Below are positions 1 through 6,206 of a DNA stretch of 10,483 nucleotides, piece by piece. The position numbers and the translations under genes were made by a program. The notes below the pieces were generated by a model. The model searched no databases, had not been told where the DNA came from, and was given only the letters and a program-made list of their open reading frames with translations. The first letter of the stretch is position 1; each line of letters starts with the position of its first letter. Source of the stretch: JBOHBN01 sp050698355 (GTDB taxonomy: Bacteria; Actinomycetota; Actinomycetes; Streptosporangiales; WHST01). Where the stretch lies: positions 1 through 10,483 of the forward strand of contig JBOHBN010000024.1 of NCBI GenBank assembly GCA_050698355.1, given 5' to 3'.

Positions 1-1
1 G

Positions 2-265
2 CGCGCCCAGGACCTCAGCGCGCAACTCTTCGAACGCGTTCAGCGCGCCGGCGCGGTCCGCGCCGACCTGGTCGTCGACGACCTCTCGTTCATCTTCGAG
101 CAGCTCGCAGCGGTACGGGTACGCGACGCCGAGCGCACGCGCCAGATCCGCGAGCGCTACCTCACGCTCTTCCTCCAGGCGATCGGCGGCAACGGTCACG
201 ACACCCTGCCGGGGCCCCCGCCGACATGGCCGGAGATCGCCGCGCACTGGCAGACCCCGTCCTGA
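2..265 (+). CDS. TetR/AcrR-family transcriptional regulator, C-terminal part (5' end outside window)
   Basis: The open frame enters from the left edge and stops at TGA 263-265, leaving 87 visible residues. They are mostly amphipathic helix: a stretch with RAGAVRADL, then VVDDLSFIFEQLAAV, then a basic and acidic helix ending YLTLFLQAI, and a Pro-rich tail. The 'R.G.vR.Dl...D' segment followed by two long helices and a 'ryl.l.l.gl' helix is typical of the ligand-binding and dimerisation half of TetR regulators. The DNA-binding helix-turn-helix would lie upstream of the window and is not seen. The gene converges on the MBL hydrolase with 29 bp between the stop codons, so it is not co-transcribed with it. 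Family assignment rests on the C-terminal pattern only; ligand and targets cannot be inferred. Confidence 0.7.
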   Translation, partial: RAQDLSAQLFERVQRAGAVRADLVVDDLSFIFEQLAAVRVRDAERTRQIRERYLTLFLQAIGGNGHDTLPGPPPTWPEIAAHWQTPS

Positions 266-294
266 CCCGGCTGTGGTCTGGGTCGTGGGCACCT

Positions 295-1131
295 TCACGC
301 GTCCGGGGGCAGAAAGCGGTACGTGTCGCCGTGGGTGACGTAGTGGAAACCGGTGCTCACCGATGACTCTGCGGCCGCCTGCTTGAAGTCGTCCAGCCCC
401 GAACCGAAGACCGAGAAGTCGTTGTAGTGGATCGGGATCGCCGTTCGCGGCCCGATGATCTCCACGCACCGCACCGCCTGCTCCCCGGTCATCGTCACCA
501 CCGTCCCGAGCAGGGTCGTCCCGCCAGCGTGCACGAGCGCGAGGTCCACGTCCGGGTACCAGCGAGGGATGTCGTACAGCCGCTCGTGCAGCAGCGTGTC
601 GCCGCTGATGTAGAGGCGCAGGCGGCGCCGCTCGCCGGCGTAGAAGTCGAGGATGCTGCCCATCATCGGAGGGAGCAGATTCGCGACGCGGTCGGGCGCG
701 TGCTTGCCCGGCATCGACGTCACCCGCAGCCGCGCATCGGCCTTGACCACGTCCTGCGACTCCCACGTCTCGAGCGCGTAGCCCCCCGTGAAGTCTTGCT
801 CACGCAGCAAGCCGACGGCGTGGTCGTTTGTAACGATCGGCAGCTTCTTGTCCAGCTCCCGTGCCGCCACGTCGTCGAAGTGGTCGCCGTGATGGTGGGA
901 GAGCACCACGAGGTCGACCGCGGGCAGGTCGGCGACCTGGCATGCCGGCTCGACCTCGCGGAGCGCGTACATGCCGTGGCCGAGGTGTACGTGCTCCCCC
1001 GCATGCATAAACGCCGGATCGGTGAGAACGGTGATGCCGGCGTAGCGGATCACCGTGGTGGCGTTCCCCACGAAGAGCAGGTCGCCCTGGCTGAAGTCGG
1101 CCGGGTCCTCACCTGCCAGCCGGATCTCCAT
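295..1131 (-). CDS. MBL-fold metal-dependent hydrolase (UlaG-like)
   Basis: The protein is 278 residues from ATG 1131, or 281 from an in-frame GTG at 1140. ATG 1131 is preferred because GGTGG lies five bases upstream, while the GTG has no good ribosome binding site. Residue numbers below count from the GTG. The metallo-beta-lactamase motif HxHxDH appears as HHHGDH at 82-87. Other expected metal ligands are His147 (GKHAP), Asp181 (SGDT) and His238 (PIHYND), so the two-metal site looks complete. The N-terminal 'FVGNATTVIRYAGITVLTDP' pattern and the overall length fit the UlaG/L-ascorbate-6-phosphate lactonase-like branch, in which most actinobacterial members have no proven substrate. No signal peptide is seen, so it is probably cytosolic. 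It lies 87 bp downstream of the membrane-protein gene on the same strand and may be co-transcribed. The exact reaction is unknown. Confidence 0.88.
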   Translation of the reverse strand: MEIRLAGEDPADFSQGDLLFVGNATTVIRYAGITVLTDPAFMHAGEHVHLGHGMYALREVEPACQVADLPAVDLVVLSHHHGDHFDDVAARELDKKLPIVTNDHAVGLLREQDFTGGYALETWESQDVVKADARLRVTSMPGKHAPDRVANLLPPMMGSILDFYAGERRRLRLYISGDTLLHERLYDIPRWYPDVDLALVHAGGTTLLGTVVTMTGEQAVRCVEIIGPRTAIPIHYNDFSVFGSGLDDFKQAAAESSVSTGFHYVTHGDTYRFLPPDA

Positions 1132-1218
1132 CGCAACCACCCGCGGGACGCGTGCTCGTCGTCGCGACTCCTACCCGGCAGGTGTCCGAGCGAACCGCGG
1201 CACGGTCGGCTCGAGCGT

Positions 1219-2019
1219 TCAGCGGAACAGGCTGGCGCCGCCGGCCGCGCTGCTGGCGACGAAGGCGAGCCTGCTCAACAGCGCCAGCCCAGCGGCGTAG
1301 TTCGCTGCGATCGCCTTGTCCTCGGGATGGGCGGCGATGGTGGCGGCGAGGCGGTCCGCGGGCACCCCGGAGACCGCAGCTCGCACCCCGTGATGACGCG
1401 CGTAGAGGGCGAGCGCGGGCAGCATCGCGTTCCCGTCGAGCAGCCGCAGCCGTGACGAACGTAGCTTGAGCTGGCGCACCACGAAGTACCGGACGCCGTC
1501 GAGCATGCCGACGCAGAGCATCGTCATGAACACGAGCATGATCCAGAGCGCGTCGAGCGCCACGCCGAGCGTGACGGGCACGCCAAGGATGACCACGAAC
1601 ATGACCACGCCGCTCGCGACCGCGCCTCCCAGCCACCGCCCCGCGCCCACGTCATAGAGCCGCACGAGTCGGCGGATGCCGCCATGACCGCCGAGAACGC
1701 GGATCACACCCTGCTCGTCGACGGCGAAGGTCCCGGTCTCCGACCCGCGGAGACCGAAGAACACCCAGCGCACCCCGAGCCAGGCGGGCACACCGGCGAG
1801 GTCGAGCAGCCATCCCCATGGCTGCAGTCCCACGAAGATCAGCAGGCCGACCGACGTGACGAGGAATGTACCCAAGCACATCACCAGGACGGCGATGCGC
1901 TCGCCTCGGCTGTCACGTGGATCTGTCGCTCCGGGCGGCAACGCGCTCGGCAGCTCGGCCGCAGCGCGGCGAGCAGCGCTGCGGCCGGGCTCCGCGCCGG
2001 GAACGTTCGAGCTGGCCAC
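1219..2019 (-). CDS. Unrecognised multi-pass membrane protein
   Basis: I do not recognise a family for this 266-residue protein. It has an Ala/Pro-rich N-terminal tail of about 40 residues, a hydrophobic segment at 42-64, and a second weaker one at about 68-88 (rich in W and G). A soluble loop at 92-127 contains 'FAVDEQGVIRVLGGHGG', which resembles the beta strands of a small PH-like fold. Hydrophobic segments follow at 131-151 and 156-176. The C-terminal 85 residues are soluble and mixed helical. The start is a GTG with no Shine-Dalgarno sequence; a TACGCT -10-like hexamer ends six bases upstream, so translation may be leaderless. It lies 39 bp after the YdbT-like gene and before the MBL gene. 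The linkage suggests a membrane role alongside the PH proteins, but this is inference only. Confidence 0.75.
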   Translation of the reverse strand: MASSNVPGAEPGRSAARRAAAELPSALPPGATDPRDSRGERIAVLVMCLGTFLVTSVGLLIFVGLQPWGWLLDLAGVPAWLGVRWVFFGLRGSETGTFAVDEQGVIRVLGGHGGIRRLVRLYDVGAGRWLGGAVASGVVMFVVILGVPVTLGVALDALWIMLVFMTMLCVGMLDGVRYFVVRQLKLRSSRLRLLDGNAMLPALALYARHHGVRAAVSGVPADRLAATIAAHPEDKAIAANYAAGLALLSRLAFVASSAAGGASLFR

Positions 2020-2025
2020 CGAAAC

Positions 2026-2031
2026 AGCGTA
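2026..2031 (-). promoter_or_regulatory. Candidate -10 element for a leaderless membrane-protein mRNA
   Basis: On the minus strand TACGCT (TAnnnT consensus) ends six bases before the GTG at 2019, which puts the expected transcription start at or next to the start codon. No convincing -35 hexamer lies 16-19 bases further upstream; that spacer is very GC-rich. If active, the membrane-protein and MBL genes could be transcribed apart from the PH genes. It is a single short match in GC-rich DNA and could be chance. Confidence 0.3.
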
Positions 2032-2058
2032 GAGCCCCCGCGCCCGCCTGTGGCCCCT

Positions 2059-3579
2059 TCATTGACCGCTTTCGAGCGGCTCGGCCAGCAACGGTCGCAC
2101 CCACCGTGGCGTGATCCGCGCGGCGAACGCGACCGCGTCGCCGGCGTCCATGTCCACCGCCGCGTACCCGCCGGTCCCGGCCCCGACGCCGACGGTCAAC
2201 GTGGCGAGGTCCTGGCGGCGCTGGAACACGCTCTGCCGCAGCTGCCAACCGACGACCGCGCCGCGCTGGACCGTGACCGTACGCCGCGACCACGACCGCT
2301 CACGCACGCAGACGCGCGAACCGTCGTAACCGTGGCCGAGCGAACGGTACCTGTCGATGCCCAGCGGCACGCCCAGGACAGCGAGGAGAAGCAACGGAAC
2401 ACCGGCCTGCGGCAGCCCGGCGAGGAAAGCCAGTCCGCCGAGCACGAGCCACGGCACGATCGCCCGTATCAAGCGGCGGCGCAGCGCGGCACGAGGGTGC
2501 CGGTGCAGGGGTGACGGCTGCGCGCCGACGGTCACACCGGCGAGCCGATTCACCTCGGGCACGGGGGCCACGGGGAGCAGTTCGGCGCGGGACTGCTGGC
2601 TGTCACCACCGAGACCCGTGACCAGCGCACGGAGCCGCGCGACGCGCACCGCGCGTGCCGGCAGCGCCTCGACCATCTCCCATCCGCGAAGGCGGCGTCG
2701 CTCGAGCGTGACATGCCGGCGGGTCAGCAGCCCGCGCTCGATCTCCAGCGCGTCGGTCCCATCGCGCACGGTGAAGTTCCAGTTGAGCAACGCCGACATG
2801 CCAACCGAGGCGACGGGCATCGCCACGATGACGAACACGAGGAGGATCGTGGCGAGCACCCACGGCGCCGCTGCGAGCCAGCCGGCGGCGCCCTCGACCT
2901 CGCTCTCGTCGAACGCGTTGCTCTGCGACACCCACCCCCAGACGGTGCCGACCAGGGCCAGCGGCGCGAGCAGGTACGCGCCCGTGAGCGGTGTGAGGAA
3001 GAACCAGGCCGGCCGAACGCGCGCGATCACCGGTGCGGCGGGCGGAGCACTGGCGGCAAGCTCGGCTCCGGGCGAACCCGCGGGCTCGCCCGTGGCGGCC
3101 ACGCCCGCCCTCCTGGCCAGGAGCTGCCGCAACCGGCGGCCCTGCTCGACGCTGACCGCGTCGAGAACGCCCTCGTCGTCGCGGCCGGTGCCCCCGGCCG
3201 CGGCATCGACGCGTACGACGACGATGCCCATCATGCGGTGCAACGGCGAGGCGGTCAGGTCGACGCCCCTGATGCGGTCGAGCGGTATCGATCGTGCCCG
3301 CCTGGACAGCAGTCCGGAGTTGATGGCCAGTCGGTTGTCGTAGATGCTGTAGCGGAACGTCAGCCAGCGGATCATCGAGATGGCGACGGACAGCCCGACG
3401 GCGATCAGGCCGTACAGCGCGGCACGGTCGAGGGTCAGGTGCCCCGACAGGAAGAACGCGATCGCGAGCGGCAGCAGGATCGTGCCGAGCCGCTTGACCG
3501 GGTCGACGAGCAGGCTGCGCGGACTCAGCCGGCTGGGCTCGACGACCGGTGAGGGTGCCTCCTCCGCGCCTTCGCTCAC
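2059..3579 (-). CDS. YdbT-like PH-domain membrane protein (three bPH_2/DUF304 repeats)
   Basis: The gene starts at GTG 3579, whose bases overlap the stop of the upstream YdbS-like gene (GTGA), giving 506 residues. The open frame extends further upstream to 4023, but that part is out-of-frame shadow of the YdbS-like gene. The layout is that of Bacillus YdbT proteins: two membrane segments (about 33-47 and 52-72), a bacterial PH repeat (about 75-155, with 'YSIYDNRLAINSGLLSRRARSIPLDRI'-type strands), a second membrane pair (about 192-215 and 236-258), a PH repeat (about 268-345), a third pair (about 371-390 and 392-407), and a final PH repeat (about 413-490). A low-complexity Ala/Pro/Gly linker spans about 160-185. 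Such proteins are encoded with YdbS as a pair in many Gram-positives; the Bacillus pair is linked to resistance to antimicrobial peptides made by competitors. The role here is inferred from that pairing only. Confidence 0.88.
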   Translation of the reverse strand: MSEGAEEAPSPVVEPSRLSPRSLLVDPVKRLGTILLPLAIAFFLSGHLTLDRAALYGLIAVGLSVAISMIRWLTFRYSIYDNRLAINSGLLSRRARSIPLDRIRGVDLTASPLHRMMGIVVVRVDAAAGGTGRDDEGVLDAVSVEQGRRLRQLLARRAGVAATGEPAGSPGAELAASAPPAAPVIARVRPAWFFLTPLTGAYLLAPLALVGTVWGWVSQSNAFDESEVEGAAGWLAAAPWVLATILLVFVIVAMPVASVGMSALLNWNFTVRDGTDALEIERGLLTRRHVTLERRRLRGWEMVEALPARAVRVARLRALVTGLGGDSQQSRAELLPVAPVPEVNRLAGVTVGAQPSPLHRHPRAALRRRLIRAIVPWLVLGGLAFLAGLPQAGVPLLLLAVLGVPLGIDRYRSLGHGYDGSRVCVRERSWSRRTVTVQRGAVVGWQLRQSVFQRRQDLATLTVGVGAGTGGYAAVDMDAGDAVAFAARITPRWVRPLLAEPLESGQ

Positions 3580-4079
3580 GTCGCGTCGTCCCCCCGGACG
3601 TTGGCCTGCTGGGCGAGGTCGAGCGACATCCGCACCGCGACATCGGCGGGCAGGCCGGCGATCTGGCTGGACCCGGCGTGCGATGCGGTCTGGACGACGA
3701 GCGTCGCCAACCCGAACATCCGCTGCAGCAATCCCCGCTGCGTGTCGACCGTCTGGATCCTGCTGAGGGGGACCACCCGCCACTCGCGGGTCAGCCAGCC
3801 GGCCCGGGTGAACACGACGTCGTCGGTGACCTCCCACCGGTGCACCCGGTAGCGCCAGAACGGCTCTACCGCGACGAACGCGAGGCCGAGGAGGCCGAGC
3901 AGGACCGGCGCCAGCCACGCCCAACCATCCGCGCCCGCGGGCAGGAACACCGGCAACCAGAAGGCGAGCCCGACACCGATGGCGAGCAGGACGGCGAACT
4001 GGATCAGCCCCTCGACCAGCCACTGGTAGATGGCCTTGCGGGCGACGCGATACGCCGGGGCGCGAAGGGCAGAGGACAC
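3576..4079 (-). CDS. YdbS-like PH-domain membrane protein
   Basis: Starting at GTG 4079 gives 167 residues. A longer frame with GTG at 4130 exists, but the extra 17 residues are basic, lack a ribosome binding site and would cover the likely promoter. Two membrane segments (about 26-46 and 53-73) are followed by one bacterial PH domain (about 75-155). That domain carries the family pattern 'Y.v....V.fTRAGWLTREWRVVPLSRIQTVDTQRGLLQR.FGLATLVVQTAS', in which RIQ.VDT..G.L.R.FGL is the hallmark. This is the normal size and order for YdbS. The stop overlaps the YdbT-like start by four bases, so the two are translationally coupled. The gene diverges from the DUF2752 gene. Family confidence is high; cellular function is unproven. 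Confidence 0.88.
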   Translation of the reverse strand: MSSALRAPAYRVARKAIYQWLVEGLIQFAVLLAIGVGLAFWLPVFLPAGADGWAWLAPVLLGLLGLAFVAVEPFWRYRVHRWEVTDDVVFTRAGWLTREWRVVPLSRIQTVDTQRGLLQRMFGLATLVVQTASHAGSSQIAGLPADVAVRMSLDLAQQANVRGDDAT

Positions 4080-4086
4080 GGGTGTG

Positions 4087-4092
4087 AGTCTA
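4087..4092 (-). promoter_or_regulatory. Candidate -10 element of the ydbS/ydbT-like operon (leaderless)
   Basis: The minus strand reads TAGACT, a TAnnnT-type -10, followed by seven bases and then the GTG at 4079. That spacing would place transcription initiation at the G of the start codon, giving a leaderless mRNA, which is common in Actinobacteria. The GTG has no Shine-Dalgarno sequence, which agrees with this. No clear -35 is seen. Confidence 0.42.
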
Positions 4093-4116
4093 GATGTGCG
4101 GTAGGTCCTGCCGTGC

Positions 4117-4146
4117 TTGACGGTTGCCACCGCCGCCAGCCACTAT
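4117..4146 (+). promoter_or_regulatory. Candidate promoter of the DUF2752/DUF4190 cluster
   Basis: TTGACG at 4117-4122 matches the -35 consensus in five of six bases. An 18-base spacer leads to CACTAT at 4141-4146, a moderate -10 match (A2, A5 and T6 kept). The area around 4141-4154 is a rare AT-rich patch. Transcription would start near 4153, about 26 bases before the GTG at 4179. The site sits back to back with the ydbS-like -10, so both clusters probably share this control region. No operator is recognised. Confidence 0.35.
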
Positions 4147-4178
4147 GCATATTCGCAACCAGGGGGAACGAGGGACAG

Positions 4179-4595
4179 GTGTCCACGGTCGGTCGGCAGG
4201 CGCGGGACGCCGTTTCTGCGCCTACGCTGCGCGCCGGGCTCGCGCGGACCGCCGCGCGTGCGGCCGGGCTCGTCGCCGTCGCGGTCTTCCTTGCCAACCT
4301 GCACCTGCCCTGGCGACCGCCCACCCTCGACCTGCTACGCGGGCTCACCGGCATCCCGTGCCCCTTCTGCGGCACGACGACCGCGTTCGTACGGGCGGGG
4401 CAGCTCGACCTCCTCGGCGCGTTCGCGGCGAACCCGTTCATCATGCTGGGCGCACTCGCCGTCATCACCGCGCCACTCACCGGCCTCACCCAGCGCGTCG
4501 AGCTGCTCAGCAACCGAGGTCGTGTACTGTTAGCGGTCGCCCTGCTGGCCATGGCCGAGGTGTGGCAGCTCGTCCGCTTCGGGCTGCTGGGGTGA
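4179..4595 (+). CDS. DUF2752 family small membrane protein
   Basis: The GTG at 4179 follows a purine-rich GAGGGA ribosome binding site and gives 138 residues, normal for DUF2752. The same frame is open far upstream, but that part is antisense to the ydbS-like gene. Hydrophobic segments lie at about 25-43, 84-104 and 114-134. Between the first and second is the family hallmark 'GIPCPFCGTTTAF' (58-70): a CPxCG motif with two cysteines (Cys61, Cys64) next to the membrane, followed by 'L..GAF..NPF'. The function of DUF2752 is not established; the cysteine pair could be redox active or bind metal, which is inference. It is 54 bp upstream of two DUF4190-type genes on the same strand and probably forms an operon with them. 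Confidence 0.87.
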   Translation: MSTVGRQARDAVSAPTLRAGLARTAARAAGLVAVAVFLANLHLPWRPPTLDLLRGLTGIPCPFCGTTTAFVRAGQLDLLGAFAANPFIMLGALAVITAPLTGLTQRVELLSNRGRVLLAVALLAMAEVWQLVRFGLLG

Positions 4596-4634
4596 AGACG
4601 ATCGTGGGCCGGCAGGACAGTCGGCTCGACCACA

Positions 4635-4679
4635 ATGAGGAGGAAGTCAATGACCACGCCCCCTGGTGACCCGAACGCG
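4635..4679 (+). repeat. Direct repeat unit 1: ribosome binding site plus first ten DUF4190 codons
   Basis: This 45-base stretch recurs at 5040-5084 with one mismatch, the base immediately before the start codon (A here, C there). It covers the ribosome binding site, the start codon and codons 1-10. Outside it the two genes diverge quickly. Confidence 0.85.
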
Positions 4680-4946
4680 AGCGGCGGCTATCCCCCACCA
4701 CCGCCCGGCGGAAACGGGTACGGGTACGGCGCGCCGCAACCGCAGAGCAACACCCCGAAGATACTCGGCATCATCGGCATCATCTGCGCCTTCTTCTGCT
4801 CCCCCGCCGGCATCGTGCTCGGCAGCATCGGAATGGCGAAGGCGAACAACGCCGGCCAGTCCAAGACGCTGCCCATGGTCGCCCTCATCCTCAGCATCAT
4901 CACCTTGCTGATCGGGATCATCGCCAACATCGCCCGGATGAGCTAG
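4650..4946 (+). CDS. DUF4190-type two-segment membrane protein, copy 1
   Basis: ATG 4650 is chosen over an in-frame ATG at 4635 because a perfect GAGGAGG (4637-4643) sits six bases before it; the earlier ATG would put that ribosome binding site inside the gene. The 98-residue protein has a Pro/Gly/Tyr-rich cytosolic-type tail (1-33), then two hydrophobic helices (about 37-60 and 74-94). The loop between them contains 'GIVLGSIGMAKA', the pattern of DUF4190 and the related TM2/CD225-like small proteins. There is no signal peptide and no catalytic residue. Such tailed two-helix proteins are common in Actinobacteria next to DUF2752 and similar genes; the role is unknown. The following gene is a diverged tandem copy. 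Confidence 0.82.
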   Translation: MTTPPGDPNASGGYPPPPPGGNGYGYGAPQPQSNTPKILGIIGIICAFFCSPAGIVLGSIGMAKANNAGQSKTLPMVALILSIITLLIGIIANIARMS

Positions 4947-4967
4947 CCCGATCACGACTTTTCCTCT

Positions 4968-4988
4968 CCCGCGGAACCTTTTCGCGGG
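4968..4988 (+). terminator. Weak hairpin between the two DUF4190 genes
   Basis: CCCGCG (4968-4973) and CGCGGG (4983-4988) form a six-base GC stem around a nine-base loop ending in TTTT. It lies 22 bases after the first DUF4190 stop. There is no T-run after the stem, so it may be a weak terminator, an mRNA-stability element or nothing. It would allow the second copy to be expressed at a different level from the first. Confidence 0.25.
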
Positions 4989-5039
4989 CGGAGCGTCCAA
5001 CGGCTGGCAACCGCGGGCAATCCCGCAGCACCGTGCGCG

Positions 5040-5084
5040 ATGAGGAGGAAGTCCATGACCACGCCCCCTGGTGACCCGAACGCG
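5040..5084 (+). repeat. Direct repeat unit 2: ribosome binding site plus first ten DUF4190 codons
   Basis: Second member of the pair, 405 bases downstream of the first and identical at 44 of 45 positions. Sequence upstream of it is not shared with the first unit, so the conserved block begins sharply at the ATGAGGAGG. Confidence 0.85.
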
Positions 5085-5348
5085 GGCGGCTACCCACCGC
5101 CGCCCGGTCCGGGCAGTTACGGATACGGCGCGCCGCGACCGCAGAGCAACGCACCGATGGTGCTGGGCATCATCGGCCTGGTGTGCATCGTCCTCTGCTG
5201 GCCTGCGGGCATCCTCCTCGGTCTCGTGGGTCAGTCCAAGGCGCGCCAGTACGGGCAGTCCGACACCCTGCCGAAGATCGCGTGGATCGTGTCCATCGTT
5301 GCCGGGGTCTTCAGCATCCTCGCCAACATCGTCATCCGACTGGGCTGA
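5055..5348 (+). CDS. DUF4190-type two-segment membrane protein, copy 2
   Basis: ATG 5055 follows GAGGAGG (5042-5048) at six bases, exactly as in copy 1, and gives 97 residues. A Pro/Gly/Tyr-rich tail (1-32) leads to two hydrophobic helices (about 33-57 and 74-95) with the loop 'AGILLGLVGQSKA' between. About half of the residues in the membrane part match copy 1, while the first ten codons are identical at DNA level apart from the base just before ATG. It is therefore an older tandem duplicate whose initiation region has stayed the same. The 108-bp gap after copy 1 contains a weak hairpin. The gene converges on the sulfurtransferase gene with 21 bp between stops. Function is unknown; heteromer formation with copy 1 is a possibility, not shown. 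Confidence 0.82.
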   Translation: MTTPPGDPNAGGYPPPPGPGSYGYGAPRPQSNAPMVLGIIGLVCIVLCWPAGILLGLVGQSKARQYGQSDTLPKIAWIVSIVAGVFSILANIVIRLG

Positions 5349-5369
5349 CCCGAAGACACCGGACCTGAG

Positions 5370-6206
5370 TCAATCCGGATCGGCGCCGCGGGCGACTGGA
5401 CGGTCGCCCGTGGCGATCCAGTCCGACCACGACCCGGCGTACAGGCTCGCGGGAACTCCCGCGAGCCGCAGGGCGAGGATCTCGTTCGCGGCGGTCACGC
5501 CGGACCCGCAGTACGCGCCGACCGGTCGCGACCCGTCGGCCCCGAACCCGGCGAACCGCTTGCGCAGAGCGCCCGTGTCGAGGAACCGGCCGTCGGCACC
5601 GCGGTTCGCACTGCTTGGTGCGCTCACCGCTCCTGGGATGTGGCCGGCGACCGGGTCGATCGGCTCCGTCTCGCCGCGGTACCGCTCCCCCGCCCGCGCG
5701 TCGAGCAGCACTCCGTCGCGGGCCAGGTCGGCGGCGCCCTCGGCGTCGACGAGCGGCAGGTGACCCGGCTCGGCGGTGAAGTCGCCGGCCTCCGGTTCGG
5801 GCGTCTCGGCCGTCACCGGCTCGCCCGCGTCGACCCACGCCTGGTAGCCACCGTCGAGCACGCGCACGTCACCGTGGCCGAAGTACGCCAGGCACCACCA
5901 GGCGCGCGCCGCCGCCATCGCGTCGCCGGCGTCGTACACGACAACGGCGCGATCGGATCGAACGCCGGCGCGCCGCATCGCGGCAATGAACGCGGCCGGC
6001 TCGGGAAGCGGATGCCGCCCGCCGCTTCCCTGCGGGCCGGCAAGGTCACGATCCAGGCCGACGAACACCGCACCGGGCAAGTGGTCCCGGAAGTAGGCCT
6101 CCGCGCCGGGCGGGCCGGTCAGCGACCACCGTACGTCGAGCAGGACGGGCGGGTCGGCGCGCAGGCGGGCGGCGAGCTCGTCCACTTCGATCAACAAGTC
6201 GGTCAT
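5370..6206 (-). CDS. Sulfurtransferase, two rhodanese domains (3-mercaptopyruvate sulfurtransferase-like)
   Basis: ATG 6206 overlaps the TGA of the upstream phosphodiesterase gene (ATGA), giving 278 residues, the usual length for tandem-rhodanese sulfurtransferases. The N-terminal domain (about 1-130) is the non-catalytic copy: 'VLLDVRWSLTGPPGAEAYFRDHLPGAVF' is its typical start, and Asp92 stands where a cysteine would be (VVYDAGD). The C-terminal domain (about 150-278) carries the active loop CGSGVTA with catalytic Cys233, then 'LYAGSWSDW' near the end. CGSG loops are typical of mercaptopyruvate sulfurtransferases, while CRKG loops are typical of thiosulfate sulfurtransferases, so 3-mercaptopyruvate is the likelier donor. 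No signal peptide is seen, so the enzyme is cytosolic. Coupling to the phosphodiesterase implies joint expression. Substrate preference is inferred. Confidence 0.93.
   Translation of the reverse strand: MTDLLIEVDELAARLRADPPVLLDVRWSLTGPPGAEAYFRDHLPGAVFVGLDRDLAGPQGSGGRHPLPEPAAFIAAMRRAGVRSDRAVVVYDAGDAMAAARAWWCLAYFGHGDVRVLDGGYQAWVDAGEPVTAETPEPEAGDFTAEPGHLPLVDAEGAADLARDGVLLDARAGERYRGETEPIDPVAGHIPGAVSAPSSANRGADGRFLDTGALRKRFAGFGADGSRPVGAYCGSGVTAANEILALRLAGVPASLYAGSWSDWIATGDRPVARGADPD

Noticed and set aside
251..284. Inverted repeat CAGACC/GGTCTG and GACCC/GGGTC at the TetR-MBL convergent junction
   Set aside because: The five- and six-base arms overlap each other and the stop codon, and no T-run follows. 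This is too weak to call a terminator, although a convergent junction is where one would be expected.
427..1455. Long plus-strand ORF antisense to the MBL and membrane-protein genes
   Set aside because: Composition is Arg/His/Val-rich with no domain, as expected for the shadow of a GC-rich gene. The minus-strand genes have intact motifs.
3580..4023. 654-residue version of the YdbT-like protein starting at 4023
   Set aside because: The extra 148 residues are Arg/Pro/Ala-rich and lie out of frame over the YdbS-like gene. The GTGA overlap at 3576-3579 gives a normal YdbT length.
5359..5378. CCGGA/TCCGG inverted repeat between the DUF4190 copy 2 and sulfurtransferase stops
   Set aside because: Only five base pairs around a ten-base loop and partly inside the sulfurtransferase gene. 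It is likely chance in GC-rich DNA.
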